From positions 1-46,345 of the forward strand of contig JAHHHP010000043.1 in NCBI GenBank assembly GCA_019359275.1: a DNA stretch of 46,345 bases, read 5' to 3'. The translations under genes and the position numbers were made by a program. Shown here piece after piece: positions 1-7,927 of the stretch (the first letter of the stretch is position 1; every line of letters starts with the position of its first letter). The stretch is from Myxacorys chilensis ATA2-1-KO14 (lineage in GTDB: Bacteria > Cyanobacteriota > Cyanobacteriia > Leptolyngbyales > Leptolyngbyaceae). The notes beneath the pieces are model-generated. The model worked only from the letters and a program-made list of their open reading frames with translations, was not told the DNA's origin and searched no databases.

Positions 1-74
1 ATGTTGGGTTGGTAGCGTAAAAGTTCAAGCAGTTTGTCCCACAGGTCGTCGCTTAGTAACATTGGGGTTGACAT
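1..74 (-). mobile_element. N-terminal fragment of a probable IS5-type transposase (cut by window edge)
   Basis: An ATG at 74 opens a reading frame that runs off the left edge for 24 codons without a stop. The peptide has the pattern S-D-D-L-W-D-K-L with a following leucine-rich helix, which resembles the amino-terminal helix of IS5/IS402-type (DUF4096) transposases. Upstream of it lies the motif CAACACAACC (113-122), whose complement GGTTGTGTTG recurs at 45689 and could mark an element end. Only 24 residues are visible, so family assignment is tentative. Confidence 0.4.
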
Positions 75-139
75 CGCCTTTTAGCTTATTCAGCCCAACT
101 TCACATAATTATCAACACAACCTAGAGACGGCATCATGC

Positions 140-168
140 AAAAAAGCACCCTATCTGTAGGGTGCTTT
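140..168 (-). terminator. Rho-independent terminator of the small gene at 199-435
   Basis: An 11-bp perfect stem (AAAGCACCCTA, 143-153, pairing with 158-168) with a 4-nt loop. Read on the minus strand it is followed by six T residues (complement of 140-145). It lies 30 bp after the stop codon of the minus-strand gene at 199-435. Confidence 0.85.
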
Positions 169-198
169 CTAGAGGGAGTCTAATTGACAGAATGGAAA

Positions 199-435
199 TT
201 ACATTTTGCCGTTCTGCATAACTTGTTGCAGATGCGAGCGAACTTCTTGCGCCGTCTGCATCTCGTTTTCTTTCAGCTTGCGAAATAGCTCAACACAAGG
301 TTGAGAATCCATGCTTTGTGCGTCTTGGATATAAGTATCGTAAGCTTTGACTGCTTCTGATTTGTTCTTCAAAACGGTAATCAAATCGTACTCTAGGTCG
401 CTCATAGCACGAGCGTTTTCAGTTGTAGTAGACAT
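199..435 (-). CDS. Small conserved cyanobacterial protein, ferritin-like helical hairpin (unknown function)
   Basis: A 78-residue acidic helical protein with no signal peptide or membrane segment. It looks like two long helices: one around DLEYDLITVLKNKSEAVKAYDTY and one around CVELFRKLKENEMQTAQEVRSHL, the kind of antiparallel pair seen in ferritin-like or bacterioferritin-associated small proteins. I recognise the pattern as a conserved cyanobacterial hypothetical but cannot assign a reaction. I chose ATG 435 over an upstream in-frame TTG at 450, because homologue-like sequence begins at M-S-T-T-T. It has its own strong terminator (140-168) and is monocistronic. The Rieske gene lies 70 bp upstream on the same strand. 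Confidence 0.75.
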   Translation of the reverse strand: MSTTTENARAMSDLEYDLITVLKNKSEAVKAYDTYIQDAQSMDSQPCVELFRKLKENEMQTAQEVRSHLQQVMQNGKM

Positions 436-504
436 AAAATCAAATCTCAAAAACGTTAATTCAACGGTGTTTTAAGAGGATTGAGAGAAAATCTATCTAT
501 GGGG

Positions 505-960
505 TCAACTCCCTTTTACTAATACTGATTTTCCTTCTAGCTTTGCGGCATAGGTAGGCAATGGCTTTGTGGCTGGGCCTTCTAACACTTTGCCATCCGC
601 CGCAAACCCAGAATTATGGCACGGGCAGACAAACGCCTTCCGTTCGCTCTTCCATTGCACAAGGCAGCCTTGGTGCGTACAGGTTGGGTTCACCGCTGCT
701 AATGCCTGTGGATCCGTTGGGCTGCGAACGATAGAAACCGGACCGATCGCAGATTGCTCGACCAACAATTGACCCGATTTGTCCAGCTCCTCGATCGCGC
801 CGACCGAGACAAATCCATCAGGACGAGTCGAGGTTTTAGCCTGATTGCTGTTTGAGCAAGACACAAGATGAGTGAGAGTCATCAGAATGGGCAACCGACT
901 ACTAAGCCAACCGACTCCAGCCCAAGATAAGAACTTGCGACGATCCATGTGTTCTCCCAT
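505..960 (-). CDS. Exported Rieske [2Fe-2S] protein (probable lipoprotein)
   Basis: A 151-residue protein with a Rieske domain. Cluster ligands C94-T-H96 and C112-P-C114-H115 are present, together with C99 and C114 that form the structural disulfide of cytochrome bc1/b6f-type Rieske domains. The N-terminus has a twin-arginine motif (D-R-R-K-F-L) followed by a hydrophobic stretch ending L-V-S-C35, which could serve as a lipobox, so Tat export as a folded iron-sulfur protein is likely. It is shorter than PetC (about 180 residues) and lacks the PetC transmembrane hinge, so it is probably not the b6f subunit. The start ATG 960 has AGGAGG 7 nt upstream; a second in-frame ATG at 948 also has a GGAG. 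The gene diverges from nirA and shares its 313-bp upstream region. Electron partner unknown. Confidence 0.85.
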   Translation of the reverse strand: MGEHMDRRKFLSWAGVGWLSSRLPILMTLTHLVSCSNSNQAKTSTRPDGFVSVGAIEELDKSGQLLVEQSAIGPVSIVRSPTDPQALAAVNPTCTHQGCLVQWKSERKAFVCPCHNSGFAADGKVLEGPATKPLPTYAAKLEGKSVLVKGS

Positions 961-1071
961 CCATATGCCTCCTATAAGATTGCAGAAATTTTCTATACCA
1001 ATGCTCAGTTAGCGCAACTCCGCTGAAGCCAAGCCAGTATAGACCTCAATTCTACGGCTCTCGATTTTTAA

Positions 1072-1084
1072 TGCAAACTTTGCA
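1072..1084 (+). promoter_or_regulatory. Candidate NtcB (LysR-type) binding site upstream of nirA
   Basis: TGCAAACTTTGCA is a perfect inverted repeat of form TGCA-N5-TGCA, matching the LysR T-N11-A core reported for NtcB at the Synechococcus nirA promoter. A third TGCA follows at 1094-1097. It lies 38 bp upstream of the NtcA site, consistent with nitrite-responsive activation of the nitrate operon. The match is by sequence only. Confidence 0.7.
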
Positions 1085-1122
1085 TCAGAGCAATGCAAAG
1101 AAGCAATAGTTAGCAAAACTTT

Positions 1123-1164
1123 GTAATTGGTGATACGAATTCCACTTTTGATCTCGCCTAACTT
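1123..1164 (+). promoter_or_regulatory. NtcA-activated (class II) promoter of the nirA operon
   Basis: GTAATTGGTGATAC (1123-1136) fits the NtcA consensus GTA-N8-TAC exactly. TAACTT (1159-1164) fits the TA-N3-T -10 box and is separated from it by 22 nt, the canonical spacing. Transcription would begin near 1171, giving a leader of about 100 nt before the nirA ATG at 1274. Confidence 0.88.
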
Positions 1165-1273
1165 GAATGACATGAAGATTGTCAATCCGCCGCATGACGA
1201 ATTTCCCAAGTTTTGCACTCGGTCTCGCAATTTTCGGTTTGTCTCAGACACGGTTTATTACAAGGCTTAACCC

Positions 1274-3235
1274 ATGACAGACACGATTTCAGCCGCAGCG
1301 ACCCTCAATAAGTTTGAGAAGATCAAAGCCGAAAAAGACGGTCTTGCGGTAAAGGCTGAACTGGAGCATTTTGCTCACATTGGCTGGGAAGCGATGGATG
1401 GCACCGATCGCGACCACCGTCTCAAGTGGTTGGGAGTGTTCTTTCGCCCGGTGACTCCTGGCAAATTTATGCTGCGAATGCGGATGCCCAATGGCATTCT
1501 CACGAGTGGGCAAATGCGCGTTCTGGCAGAGACGCTGCAACGCTACGGTGAGGACGGGTATGGAGATATTACCACTCGTCAGAATATCCAACTGCGCGGC
1601 ATCCGGATCGAGGATTTGTCTGATATTTTCCGCAAGTTTGAGCAGATGGGACTCACGAGCGTTCAATCTGGAATGGACAATGTTCGTAACATTACTGGCT
1701 CTCCAGTCGCAGGCATCGATGCCGATGAGTTAATCGACACGCGGGGCTTGGTGCGGAAAGTACAGGACATGATCACAAATAACGGTCGTGGCAATCCGAG
1801 CTTTACGAATCTGCCGCGCAAATTTAACATTGCGATCGCTGGTTGCCGTGACAACTCGGTGCACGCTGAAATCAATGACATTGCCTTTATTCCTGCCTAC
1901 AAAAATAGAACGCTAGGCTTCAACGTAGTCGTGGGAGGATTCTTCTCGGCAAAACGGTGTGAGGCGGCGGTACCGCTTGACGCTTGGGTTGATGCCCGCG
2001 ATGTGGTGGCGCTAAGCGAAGCAATCTTAATTGTCTACCGCAATCATGGTTTACGCGCCAACCGACAGAAATCTCGTTTGATGTGGCTGATTGACGAGTG
2101 GGGCATGGAGAAGTTTCGCCGGGAAGTCGAACAACAGTTTGGTGCCGTGCTACAGACGGCGGCTCCAAAAGATGAATTTCTGTGGGATAAGCGCGATCAC
2201 ATTGGCATTCATGCTCAAAAGCAACCGGGTCTCAACTACGTCGGGCTACATGTTCCGGTAGGTCGGCTGTTTGCACAAGACATGTTTGACCTCGCTCGCA
2301 TCGCAGAAGTGTATGGCAGTGGCGAAATTCGCCTCACTGTTGAGCAGAATGTGATCATTCCCAATGTCCCCGATTCTCGCGTTGCCGCATTGTCGAGAGA
2401 ACCACTGGTGCGATCGCGCTTTCCGGTTCAGCCGGAAAACCTAGCGCGGGCGTTAGTATCCTGCACAGGCGCTCAGTTCTGCAACTTTGCGCTAATTGAA
2501 ACCAAAAATCGTGCCGTAGAGCTAATTAACGAGATCGAGCGCGAACTCTATTGTGCTCGTCCGGTCCGAATTCACTGGACGGGCTGCCCTAATTCTTGCG
2601 GTCAGCCTCAGGTGGCAGACATCGGCTTGATGGGCACGAAAGTTCGGAAAGATGGCAAGACCGTGGAGGGCGTCGATCTCTACCGGGGTGGCAAGGTTGG
2701 TAAAGATGCCCACCTTGGCACGTGCGTTCAGAAGGGCATTGCCTGCGAGGATCTCAAGCCAATTCTACGGGATATCTTGATTCAGGAATTTGGGGCACAG
2801 CCCCGAGCCGAAATGCCAATCGCGATGAATCTTCCGACTAAGGCAACGGCAACAATGAATGGCGCTGGTGCGGCGACAGCAACCCTCGTGCGTGAATCTG
2901 CTCCTCCCGTAGCAGCAATCACCCCGCCTCCAGCGATTAGCGCAGAGCGCAACGCCAAAGGAAACGCGGCTCCCGCAATGGTAGGCTTCGCGCAGTCCAA
3001 TCAAAGCATCGCCTGTACACAGGACGATTTGATTTTAGAAATTGCAGAGCAAGCGGGAGTGGCGATCGACAGCAGTTGTCGGTCTGGTTCGTGCGGAACC
3101 TGCAAAACAAAATTGCTTTCGGGTGAAGTCACTTATGACGGCGATCCCGATGCATTGAATGACCACGATCGCGAGACAGGTCAGATTCTCACCTGTATTG
3201 CTCGACCTATTGGTCAAATTCGGTTAGATGCATGA
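1274..3235 (+). CDS. nirA: Ferredoxin-nitrite reductase with fused C-terminal 2Fe-2S ferredoxin domain
   Basis: Reduces nitrite to ammonium with six electrons from reduced ferredoxin. Residues 1 to about 510 are the two-repeat sulfite/nitrite reductase fold; C397, C403, C438 and C442 bind the [4Fe-4S] cluster and bridge to siroheme. An Ala/Pro-rich linker (about 515-570) then leads to a plant-type 2Fe-2S domain with C602, C607, C610 and C641. Most cyanobacterial NirA proteins are about 510 residues; a 654-residue form with this extension is known from Plectonema boryanum. The tethered cluster probably helps relay electrons to the active site, though this is inferred. First gene of the nitrate operon, under an NtcB/NtcA promoter. 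Confidence 0.97.
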   Translation: MTDTISAAATLNKFEKIKAEKDGLAVKAELEHFAHIGWEAMDGTDRDHRLKWLGVFFRPVTPGKFMLRMRMPNGILTSGQMRVLAETLQRYGEDGYGDITTRQNIQLRGIRIEDLSDIFRKFEQMGLTSVQSGMDNVRNITGSPVAGIDADELIDTRGLVRKVQDMITNNGRGNPSFTNLPRKFNIAIAGCRDNSVHAEINDIAFIPAYKNRTLGFNVVVGGFFSAKRCEAAVPLDAWVDARDVVALSEAILIVYRNHGLRANRQKSRLMWLIDEWGMEKFRREVEQQFGAVLQTAAPKDEFLWDKRDHIGIHAQKQPGLNYVGLHVPVGRLFAQDMFDLARIAEVYGSGEIRLTVEQNVIIPNVPDSRVAALSREPLVRSRFPVQPENLARALVSCTGAQFCNFALIETKNRAVELINEIERELYCARPVRIHWTGCPNSCGQPQVADIGLMGTKVRKDGKTVEGVDLYRGGKVGKDAHLGTCVQKGIACEDLKPILRDILIQEFGAQPRAEMPIAMNLPTKATATMNGAGAATATLVRESAPPVAAITPPPAISAERNAKGNAAPAMVGFAQSNQSIACTQDDLILEIAEQAGVAIDSSCRSGSCGTCKTKLLSGEVTYDGDPDALNDHDRETGQILTCIARPIGQIRLDA

Positions 3236-3309
3236 CTTCTGCATTGCTTAAAGTGTTATTTAAGCAGTGTATTATGTTGTTTGATCTTACGTCATTTGCT
3301 TAATATCAT

Positions 3310-3333
3310 TCAGGTTTAGTTATTCTAACCTGA
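3310..3333 (+). other. Hairpin between nirA and nrtA
   Basis: A 7-bp perfect stem (TCAGGTT, 3310-3316, with 3327-3333) and a 10-nt loop, located 75 bp after the nirA stop. There is no T-run, so it is more likely an RNA processing or stability element than a terminator. The remainder of the 199-bp gap shows nothing recognisable. Confidence 0.4.
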
Positions 3334-3434
3334 ACGATTTCTGTGAACTGATCTATCTGATTGTTTCAGCAATTAGCAAGTGCGCTTGCCGATATCTCTC
3401 TAAGAATTCACTCTTACCCAATCGACAGGACGAA

Positions 3435-4769
3435 ATGACTAACTTCTCAAGACGGAAATTCATCATTACCGCAGGCGCAAGCGCAACGGGTGCATTGTTG
3501 GTAAACGGTTGCAGCACAGGTCTGAACAAAAGTGCGTCCAGTAGTGGGTCGAATCCAAGTGCAGTTCCAGCAGTGAATTCTGGCACAGCCGATACTCCAG
3601 AAACCACCAAAGCGACGCTAGGATTTATTGCTCTCACCGACTGCTCTCCGCTCGCGATCGCTAGGGAGAAAGGCATGTTTGCCAAATACGGCATGACCGA
3701 CGTGAATGTTGCAAAGCAAACGTCTTGGGCCGTCACCCGCGACAACCTTGAACTGGGTAGCGGCAACGGCGGTATCGATGGCGCACACATCCTGACGCCG
3801 ATGCCGTTTCTGCTAACGACTGGCAAGATTACCAAAGGCGGCACTCCTGTACCGATGTACATCTTGGCGCGTCTCAATACCAACGGCCAAGGTATTTCCC
3901 TATCCAATGATTATAGAGATCTTGACATTACAACCAAAGCTGAAAAGCTTAAGGCAAAAATAGATGAGCGCAAAGCGGCAAATCAGAAGTTTAAGTGTGC
4001 CGTCACCTTTCCGGGGGGCACGCACGACTTGTGGATGCGCTACTGGCTGGCAGCAAACGGCATCGACCCCACAAACGATGTAGACCTTGTGGTGATTCCG
4101 CCGCCCCAAATGGTTGCCAACATGGAAACGAAAACGATGGACGCGTTCTGTGTGGGTGAACCTTGGCATCAGCGTTTGATCTCCAGAAACCTTGGATTCA
4201 ACGCGTTTACAACGGGCGAAATGTGGAAGAATCACCCAGAGAAAGCCCTGTCGATGCGAGCCGATTGGGTCGATAAAAATCCGAAAGCGGCAAAAGCGAT
4301 CTTGATGGCAGTGCAAGAAGCGCAGCAGTGGTGCGCGAAAGACGAAAACAAAGAAGAGATGGCAAAAATCGTCTCGGCGGATAAGTATATTAAAGCGCCG
4401 GCCTCTGACATTGTTGAGCGCATGAAGGGGAATTTTGACTTTGGCAATGGTCGCAAATTAGAACAAAGCGATCTCCTGATGAAATTCTGGCGCGATAATG
4501 CCTCGTACCCTTACAAGAGCCATGATCTCTGGTTTATAACCGAGAATATTCGCTGGGGCTACTTGCCCGGTGATACCGACACTAAAGCCTTGGTGGATAA
4601 GGTCAATCGGTCTGATCTGTGGAAGGAAGCCGCGAAGGCGATCGGAGTGGCCGATGCAGAGATTCCTAAAGACGATTCGCGCGGGGTCGAAACGTTTTTT
4701 GATGGGGTCGCCTTTGATCCAGCCAATCCGAAAGCGTACCTAGATAGCCTCAAGTTCAAGAAAGCCTAA
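3435..4769 (+). CDS. nrtA: Nitrate/nitrite ABC transporter substrate-binding lipoprotein
   Basis: A 444-residue periplasmic binding protein that captures nitrate and nitrite for NrtBCD. The N-terminus has S-R-R-K-F (Tat-like), a hydrophobic stretch and a lipobox L-V-N-G-C26, so it is membrane-anchored by lipid. A Ser/Thr/Gly-rich spacer (27-60) precedes the NrtA/CmpA fold, which starts near T-L-G-F-I-A-L-T-D-C. Length matches NrtA of Synechococcus (about 443). NrtA and bicarbonate-binding CmpA are close paralogues; neighbours nirA, nrtB-D and narB make the nitrate role secure. ATG 3435 is preceded by AGGA at 3427-3430. The C-terminal half of NrtC is a paralogue of this gene. Confidence 0.96.
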   Translation: MTNFSRRKFIITAGASATGALLVNGCSTGLNKSASSSGSNPSAVPAVNSGTADTPETTKATLGFIALTDCSPLAIAREKGMFAKYGMTDVNVAKQTSWAVTRDNLELGSGNGGIDGAHILTPMPFLLTTGKITKGGTPVPMYILARLNTNGQGISLSNDYRDLDITTKAEKLKAKIDERKAANQKFKCAVTFPGGTHDLWMRYWLAANGIDPTNDVDLVVIPPPQMVANMETKTMDAFCVGEPWHQRLISRNLGFNAFTTGEMWKNHPEKALSMRADWVDKNPKAAKAILMAVQEAQQWCAKDENKEEMAKIVSADKYIKAPASDIVERMKGNFDFGNGRKLEQSDLLMKFWRDNASYPYKSHDLWFITENIRWGYLPGDTDTKALVDKVNRSDLWKEAAKAIGVADAEIPKDDSRGVETFFDGVAFDPANPKAYLDSLKFKKA

Positions 4770-4870
4770 TTCATGGCAGCGAGCGGATTAAGCTCGCTGC
4801 CAACTCTCTACAACTCTGCTTTCTGTTGTCTTCCGTCTAGTTTGAACCCACCGCTTTAGGAATTTTTCTC

Positions 4871-5707
4871 ATGACGACCATTAGCCCATCCGCTCGGTTC
4901 AGAAAGTCCTCTCCGTTTTCGCAGAAAGCGTCTAACGTCGCGAAGTCTTTGATTCCGATCGTGATTTGCTTAACAGTAGCGCTCGGAATCTGGCAACTGC
5001 TCTGCCTTGCTCCAGATTCTAAGATGCCAGGACCGCTCAGAGTCATTGCTCAAACCTGGACGCTCATTCTCGATCCGTTCTATGACAATGGTGGCACCGA
5101 TAAAGGTTTGGGATTGCAGATTTTGATTAGTTTGCAGCGAGTCGCTTTTGGGTATTCGTTAGCCGCGATCGCGGGCATTTCAATCGGGGCATTCATCGGC
5201 TTGAACTCGTTTATGCGCCGCGGACTCGACCCGATTATTCAAGTCTTGCGGACAGTTCCGCCCTTGGCATGGCTACCGATCGCGTTAGGAATTTTTCAAA
5301 GTAGCGATCCAGCTACTATTTTTGTAATTTTTATTACTGCTATCTGGCCCATTTTGATCAACACTGCGGTAGGCGTGCAGCAAATCCCCCAGGACTACAA
5401 CAACGTCGCGAAAGTGCTGCGTCTGTCTGGAAAAGAGTACTTTTTCAGCATCTTAATGCCCTCGACTGTTCCTTACGTGTTTGGAGGATTAAGGATTGGC
5501 ATTGGCTTAGCGTGGTTGGCAATTGTGGCGGCTGAAATGTTGAAGGCAGAAGGCGGCATTGGGTTCAAGATTTGGGATGCTTACAACGCGGGCAACGAAA
5601 ATAGCATGAGCGAAATTGTTATTTGCGTGCTGTACGTCGGTTTGGTGGGTCTCGCCCTTGATCGGCTTGTCGGATGGATTGGGTCTCGCATTAGCTCTGA
5701 TCACTAG
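4871..5707 (+). CDS. nrtB: Nitrate/nitrite ABC transporter permease
   Basis: A 278-residue inner-membrane permease with about six transmembrane segments of the binding-protein-dependent transport (BPD_transp_1) type. The cytoplasmic EAA-like loop that docks the ATPases is visible around V-A-K-V-L-R-L-S-G-K-E-Y. It presumably forms a homodimer flanked by NrtC and NrtD. It follows nrtA after a 101-bp spacer and precedes nrtC by 80 bp, in operon order nrtABCD. ATG 4871 is preceded only by a weak purine stretch. Confidence 0.95.
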   Translation: MTTISPSARFRKSSPFSQKASNVAKSLIPIVICLTVALGIWQLLCLAPDSKMPGPLRVIAQTWTLILDPFYDNGGTDKGLGLQILISLQRVAFGYSLAAIAGISIGAFIGLNSFMRRGLDPIIQVLRTVPPLAWLPIALGIFQSSDPATIFVIFITAIWPILINTAVGVQQIPQDYNNVAKVLRLSGKEYFFSILMPSTVPYVFGGLRIGIGLAWLAIVAAEMLKAEGGIGFKIWDAYNAGNENSMSEIVICVLYVGLVGLALDRLVGWIGSRISSDH

Positions 5708-5787
5708 TCCCGCGTTTCCGCTAGAGTTGCGCTCTGCGCTAATGGCTTGTTCCGTTTCGTTACTCGTGTCCTTCACCCCGCAGTTCC

Positions 5788-7806
5788 ATGTCTTTCTTTG
5801 TTGAAATTGATCATATCGATCGCACCTTTCCACTTAAAGATGGCGGCAGCTACATCGCCCTCAAGAATATCGAACTCAAAATTCGGAAGGGAGAATTTGT
5901 GACGCTAATTGGTCACTCGGGTTGCGGTAAGTCTACGCTGCTTAATATTTTGGCAGGACTCGACAAACCAACCCAAGGCGGGATCATTCTCGACGGGCGG
6001 CAAGTAACCGAACCGGGGCCTGACCGGATGATGGTATTTCAAAACTATTCTCTACTGCCGTGGAAAACCGTTCGCGAAAACATTGCTCTTGCGGTTGATA
6101 AAGTTCTCAAAGATTTACCAAAAGACGAACGCCAGAGCCTGATTGAGCATCATATCGATATGGTGGGGTTGCGCTTAGCCGCTGACAAGAAGCCCCGCGA
6201 ACTCTCGGGCGGCATGAAACAACGAGTCGCGATCGCGCGTGCCCTTGCCATTCGTCCGAAGCTCTTGTTGCTCGACGAACCTTTTGGCGCACTCGACGCC
6301 CTGACTCGGGGGAACTTGCAGCAACAGTTAATGAAAATCTGCGAGGAGAGCCACGTCACTTGTGTAATGGTGACGCACGATGTAGACGAAGCCTTGCTGC
6401 TCTCGGATCGAATCGTGATGCTCACCAACGGCCCCGAATCTCACGTTGGGCAAATTCTAAATGTGCCGATTCCGCGTCCGCGCCATCGCTTAGAAGTGGT
6501 GAACCATCCGAGCTACTACGGATTGAGAAATGAAATGATTTATTTCCTCAATCAGCAAAAGCGGGACAAAAAGCGCAAGCGCAAAGAAGTGGTGGCGATC
6601 GCTCGTCATGGCCTGGAAAAAGTCAATCTCGACATCGGATTCGTACCGCTCACCGACTGTGCACCACTCGTGGTCGCCAAAGAGAAAGGCTTCTTTGCTA
6701 AGCACGGGTTAGAAGAAGTAACCCTCAGCCGCGAACCGAGTTGGAAAGCGATCGCTGATGGGATCAGAACGAAGCGATTAGACGCGGCGCACATGCTAGC
6801 AGGAATGCCGCTCTCCATGACGCTGGGCTATGGCGATAATCCTCAACTGCCAGTTGTCACAGCACTCGTGATCTCCCGCAATGGCAACGCAATCACGCTA
6901 AAGAAAGAATTTCTTGATCGCGGCGTCCGCTCCTTAAGCGCCCTGAAATCGGTACTCAAAGGCGTCCCGGATCAGGTCTACACGATGGCAACGGTTCACC
7001 CGACTTCGATGCACAACTTGATGTTGCGCTATTGGTTAGCATCGGCAGGCATTGATCCCGACCACGATCTAACCATGACGATCGTACCGCCGCCGCAAAT
7101 GGTGGCTAACCTTAGTGCTGGCAGTATCGATGGCTTTTGTGTGGGAGAGCCGTGGAACTCTCGCGCAATTCGGGACGGCTTGGGTTACACGATCGCGACC
7201 GATCTTGAGATTTGGGCATCCCACCCGGAAAAAGTGCTGGGCGTACGAGAAGACTGGACAAATCAGCATCCTGAAACCCACAATGCCCTCGTGAAAGCCT
7301 TGCTCGAAGCTTGCGAATACTGCGACGATCGCCGCAACCGGGAGGAAATTCTCGGCTTATTGGCACGCCCTCAGTACATGGGGCCGTCAGCCGAATACGG
7401 GCGTCCCGGCTTTATTGACCCGTACGATCGCGGCATGGGTGATGCCCCCGAAACCCTACTGCGCTTCAATCAGTTCCATGTCGATAATGCCAACTGTCCT
7501 GGACGGGCAGAGGGACTGTGGATTTTGACTCAGCTTGCCCGGTGGAACATCACCGCCTTCCCGCGCAACTGGATTGAAGTGCTAGACCGAGTGCGTCGAG
7601 TGGATCTCTATGGCCGAGCGGCAAGAGAACTAGGGCTGCCAGACAACGAAGGCAACCGCACGTCGTTTGAGTTGTTCGATGGCAAGGTGTTTAACCCTGA
7701 CGATCCGATTGGCTACCTCAATAGCCTTGATATTTGCCGAGACATTCGCATCGAAGAGATTATTATCGATAGCGTTAGCGAGAGCAGTCTTGCGATCGCG
7801 GTATAA
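5788..7806 (+). CDS. nrtC: Nitrate ABC transporter ATPase fused to an NrtA-like regulatory domain
   Basis: A 672-residue fusion. Residues 1-255 form the ABC ATPase: Walker A G-H-S-G-C-G-K-S-T at 42-50, signature L-S-G-G-M-K-Q-R, Walker B L-L-L-L-D-E-P. A very basic linker (Q-Q-K-R-D-K-K-R-K-R-K near 255-265) leads to an NrtA-like domain (about 280-665) without signal peptide, hence cytoplasmic. In Synechococcus this domain is known to mediate ammonium-triggered inhibition of nitrate uptake, so it likely acts as the nitrogen-status sensor here. Conserved F-V-P-L-T-D-C-A-P and P-P-P-Q-M-V-A-N motifs are shared with NrtA in this window. Confidence 0.96.
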   Translation: MSFFVEIDHIDRTFPLKDGGSYIALKNIELKIRKGEFVTLIGHSGCGKSTLLNILAGLDKPTQGGIILDGRQVTEPGPDRMMVFQNYSLLPWKTVRENIALAVDKVLKDLPKDERQSLIEHHIDMVGLRLAADKKPRELSGGMKQRVAIARALAIRPKLLLLDEPFGALDALTRGNLQQQLMKICEESHVTCVMVTHDVDEALLLSDRIVMLTNGPESHVGQILNVPIPRPRHRLEVVNHPSYYGLRNEMIYFLNQQKRDKKRKRKEVVAIARHGLEKVNLDIGFVPLTDCAPLVVAKEKGFFAKHGLEEVTLSREPSWKAIADGIRTKRLDAAHMLAGMPLSMTLGYGDNPQLPVVTALVISRNGNAITLKKEFLDRGVRSLSALKSVLKGVPDQVYTMATVHPTSMHNLMLRYWLASAGIDPDHDLTMTIVPPPQMVANLSAGSIDGFCVGEPWNSRAIRDGLGYTIATDLEIWASHPEKVLGVREDWTNQHPETHNALVKALLEACEYCDDRRNREEILGLLARPQYMGPSAEYGRPGFIDPYDRGMGDAPETLLRFNQFHVDNANCPGRAEGLWILTQLARWNITAFPRNWIEVLDRVRRVDLYGRAARELGLPDNEGNRTSFELFDGKVFNPDDPIGYLNSLDICRDIRIEEIIIDSVSESSLAIAV

Positions 7807-7814
7807 CTTGAGCG

Positions 7815-7880
7815 TGCATCTAGCAGTAGTTCGGATGCATCACTCTTCCATAAATTAACCCATTCCCAAACCGTGGGTTA
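7815..7880 (+). other. Two hairpins in the nrtC-nrtD spacer
   Basis: Stem 1 is TGCATC (7815-7820) with 7834-7839. Stem 2 is TAACCCA (7856-7862) with 7874-7880. Neither is followed by a T-run. They may shape mRNA processing or stoichiometry between the two ATPase genes; this is only inferred from position. Confidence 0.35.
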
Positions 7881-7927
7881 TAGCATTGCTCTCCGTCCGA
7901 TTGATCTTCACACCAGCCCTTTTTGCT

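Larger units (their letters stand above)
961..1273. promoter_or_regulatory. Divergent regulatory region between the Rieske gene and nirA
   Basis: This 313-bp interval holds the NtcB-type site (1072-1084), the NtcA site and -10 box (1123-1164) for nirA, and the ribosome site of the minus-strand Rieske gene (AGGAGG complement near 968-973). An 80-codon frame on the minus strand (1009-1251) overlaps these sites and shows no family resemblance, so I treat it as spurious. Confidence 0.8.

Noticed and set aside
1009..1251. 80-codon minus-strand ORF upstream of nirA
   Set aside because: It covers the NtcA and NtcB sites and nirA promoter, has no family resemblance and no ribosome site.
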